Positions 63,499-64,000 of a stretch of 64,000 nucleotides of DNA are shown in pieces. Both the position numbers and the translations under genes were made by a program. The notes under the pieces were generated by a model. It worked only from the letters and a program-made list of their open reading frames with translations, had not been told where the DNA came from and made no database searches. This stretch comes from Chloroflexota bacterium (GTDB lineage: Bacteria > Chloroflexota > Anaerolineae > Anaerolineales > Anaerolineaceae): positions 18,701 to 82,700 of the forward strand of contig JAKPNN010000008.1 of assembly GCA_029548365.1 (NCBI GenBank), read 5' to 3'. Numbering within the stretch: position 1 is the first letter of the stretch; every line of letters begins with the position of its first letter.

Positions 63499-63703
63499 AG
63501 GATTGGTGCGTTGATTTAGCCGGGTTGTCCTGCGGCTCAATAAATGGGCCCCCCAGAAATTAGAGATTGCGCATGCATCCATCAAAACTGCACAACCCTG
63601 ATCCATACAACTATAAGAACGTCCGGAAAAACGACCGCGGCACCCGAACCCCGATTTCCATTCTCCCACCTACTACGGACTGCTCGCTAATTTAAATAAT
63701 AAA

Positions 63704-63776
<73 letters not shown>

Positions 63777-63916
63777 ATGTGAAAGTCACATTATATCACA
63801 CTCCTTTTAGAAATTTAAGCTATGGTTTGATTAAACTTCTAACTCCGCCTTCGTTAATCCACGCGAGGATTGCGATCAATCTTTCTCAATGCTTTATTAA
63901 CAGTTCCCCCTAAAAA
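63777..63916. other. spacer before the last gene
   Basis: AT-rich spacer of about 140 bases with no supported feature beyond the promoter at its right end. Confidence 0.3.
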
Positions 63917-63945
63917 TTGACTTTACCCGGTCTGCATGCTAAAAT
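63917..63945 (+). promoter_or_regulatory. sigma-70-type promoter at the right edge
   Basis: TTGACT (63917-63922) and TAAAAT (63940-63945) are 17 bases apart. The start point would be near 63952, only 5 bases before an ATG at 63957. Confidence 0.6.
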
Positions 63946-63956
63946 TTTTTATTGAA

Positions 63957-64000
63957 ATGCAACAGGTTGAGGGCTGGCGACGATTACAGGTCTTATCAAG
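63957..64000 (+). CDS. start of a gene that continues beyond the window
   Basis: ATG 63957 opens MQQVEGWRRLQVLS and stays open to the window end. It directly follows the promoter above with no room for a ribosome site, as for the other leaderless candidates. Only 14 codons are visible, so no family can be named. An upstream ATG at 63936 overlaps the -10 box and is unlikely to be used. Confidence 0.35.
   Translation, partial: MQQVEGWRRLQVLS

Overview
The window reads as chromosomal DNA of a mesophilic anaerobic bacterium of the Anaerolineae (Chloroflexota) type. This is inferred from gene style rather than a marker search: moderately high GC with AT-rich intergenic DNA, many Thr/Pro-rich secreted proteins and lipoproteins, several ABC importers with enlarged components, GPH and PHP genes for carbohydrate use, a fused glycyl-tRNA synthetase and a DHH-CBS-poly(A)-polymerase fusion. 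No rRNA, phage, integrase, transposase or CRISPR array was seen. There are three tRNA genes, all on the minus strand: Gln(TTG), Arg(GCG) and Lys(CTT).

Layout. 1-1.6 kb: the tail of a small membrane-protein operon, ending in a cut-off ABC ATPase start that abuts a headless GNAT acetyltransferase. 2-6.8 kb: tryptophanase, a GPH-type sugar symporter, a PHP metallohydrolase and a DinB-like protein. 7-10 kb: a single-chain type IIG restriction-modification enzyme with an AT-rich specificity half. 10.4-12.7 kb: a secreted C39-like peptidase with two FN3 repeats. 13-17.2 kb: a carbohydrate ABC importer (two permeases and a binding protein, no ATPase). 17.4-22.6 kb: a YqhD-type alcohol dehydrogenase, a YihY-family membrane protein, a MazG-like pyrophosphohydrolase, a lipoprotein and a CPBP protease. 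22.6-25.3 kb: a minus operon of MBL hydrolase, small protein, MutY and Pcm. 25.6-32.6 kb: minus housekeeping genes glmU, CNNM/CorC, cdd, recO and fused glyS.

33-40.7 kb: a peptide/opine-type ABC importer operon. Its binding protein has its signature motifs in circularly permuted order and its second permease carries a large extracytoplasmic insert; this is the most unusual system in the window. 41-45 kb: an amidohydrolase, a PflX-like radical SAM protein, an M42 aminopeptidase and a thioesterase. 45.4-50.5 kb: the classic rpsB-tsf-pyrH-frr-uppS-cdsA translation/envelope cluster with a recognisable promoter and terminators. 50.5-55.4 kb: a PQQ-type sugar dehydrogenase homologue, an FmdB zinc ribbon and two tandem C39-like peptidase/TPR paralogues that appear to be leaderless. 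55.5-58 kb: an ArsR-type regulator with a palindrome over its own promoter, followed by an MFS exporter. 58-63.5 kb: a serine hydrolase, the DHH-CBS-CCA-type fusion, a GNAT and a small lipoprotein.

How it fits together: the window supports a heterotroph that scavenges sugars, peptides and tryptophan through several importers, with secreted and membrane-anchored papain-like proteins, embedded among conserved tRNA-charging, DNA-repair, translation and envelope genes. Function calls rest on motifs read by eye; no alignment or database search was run.
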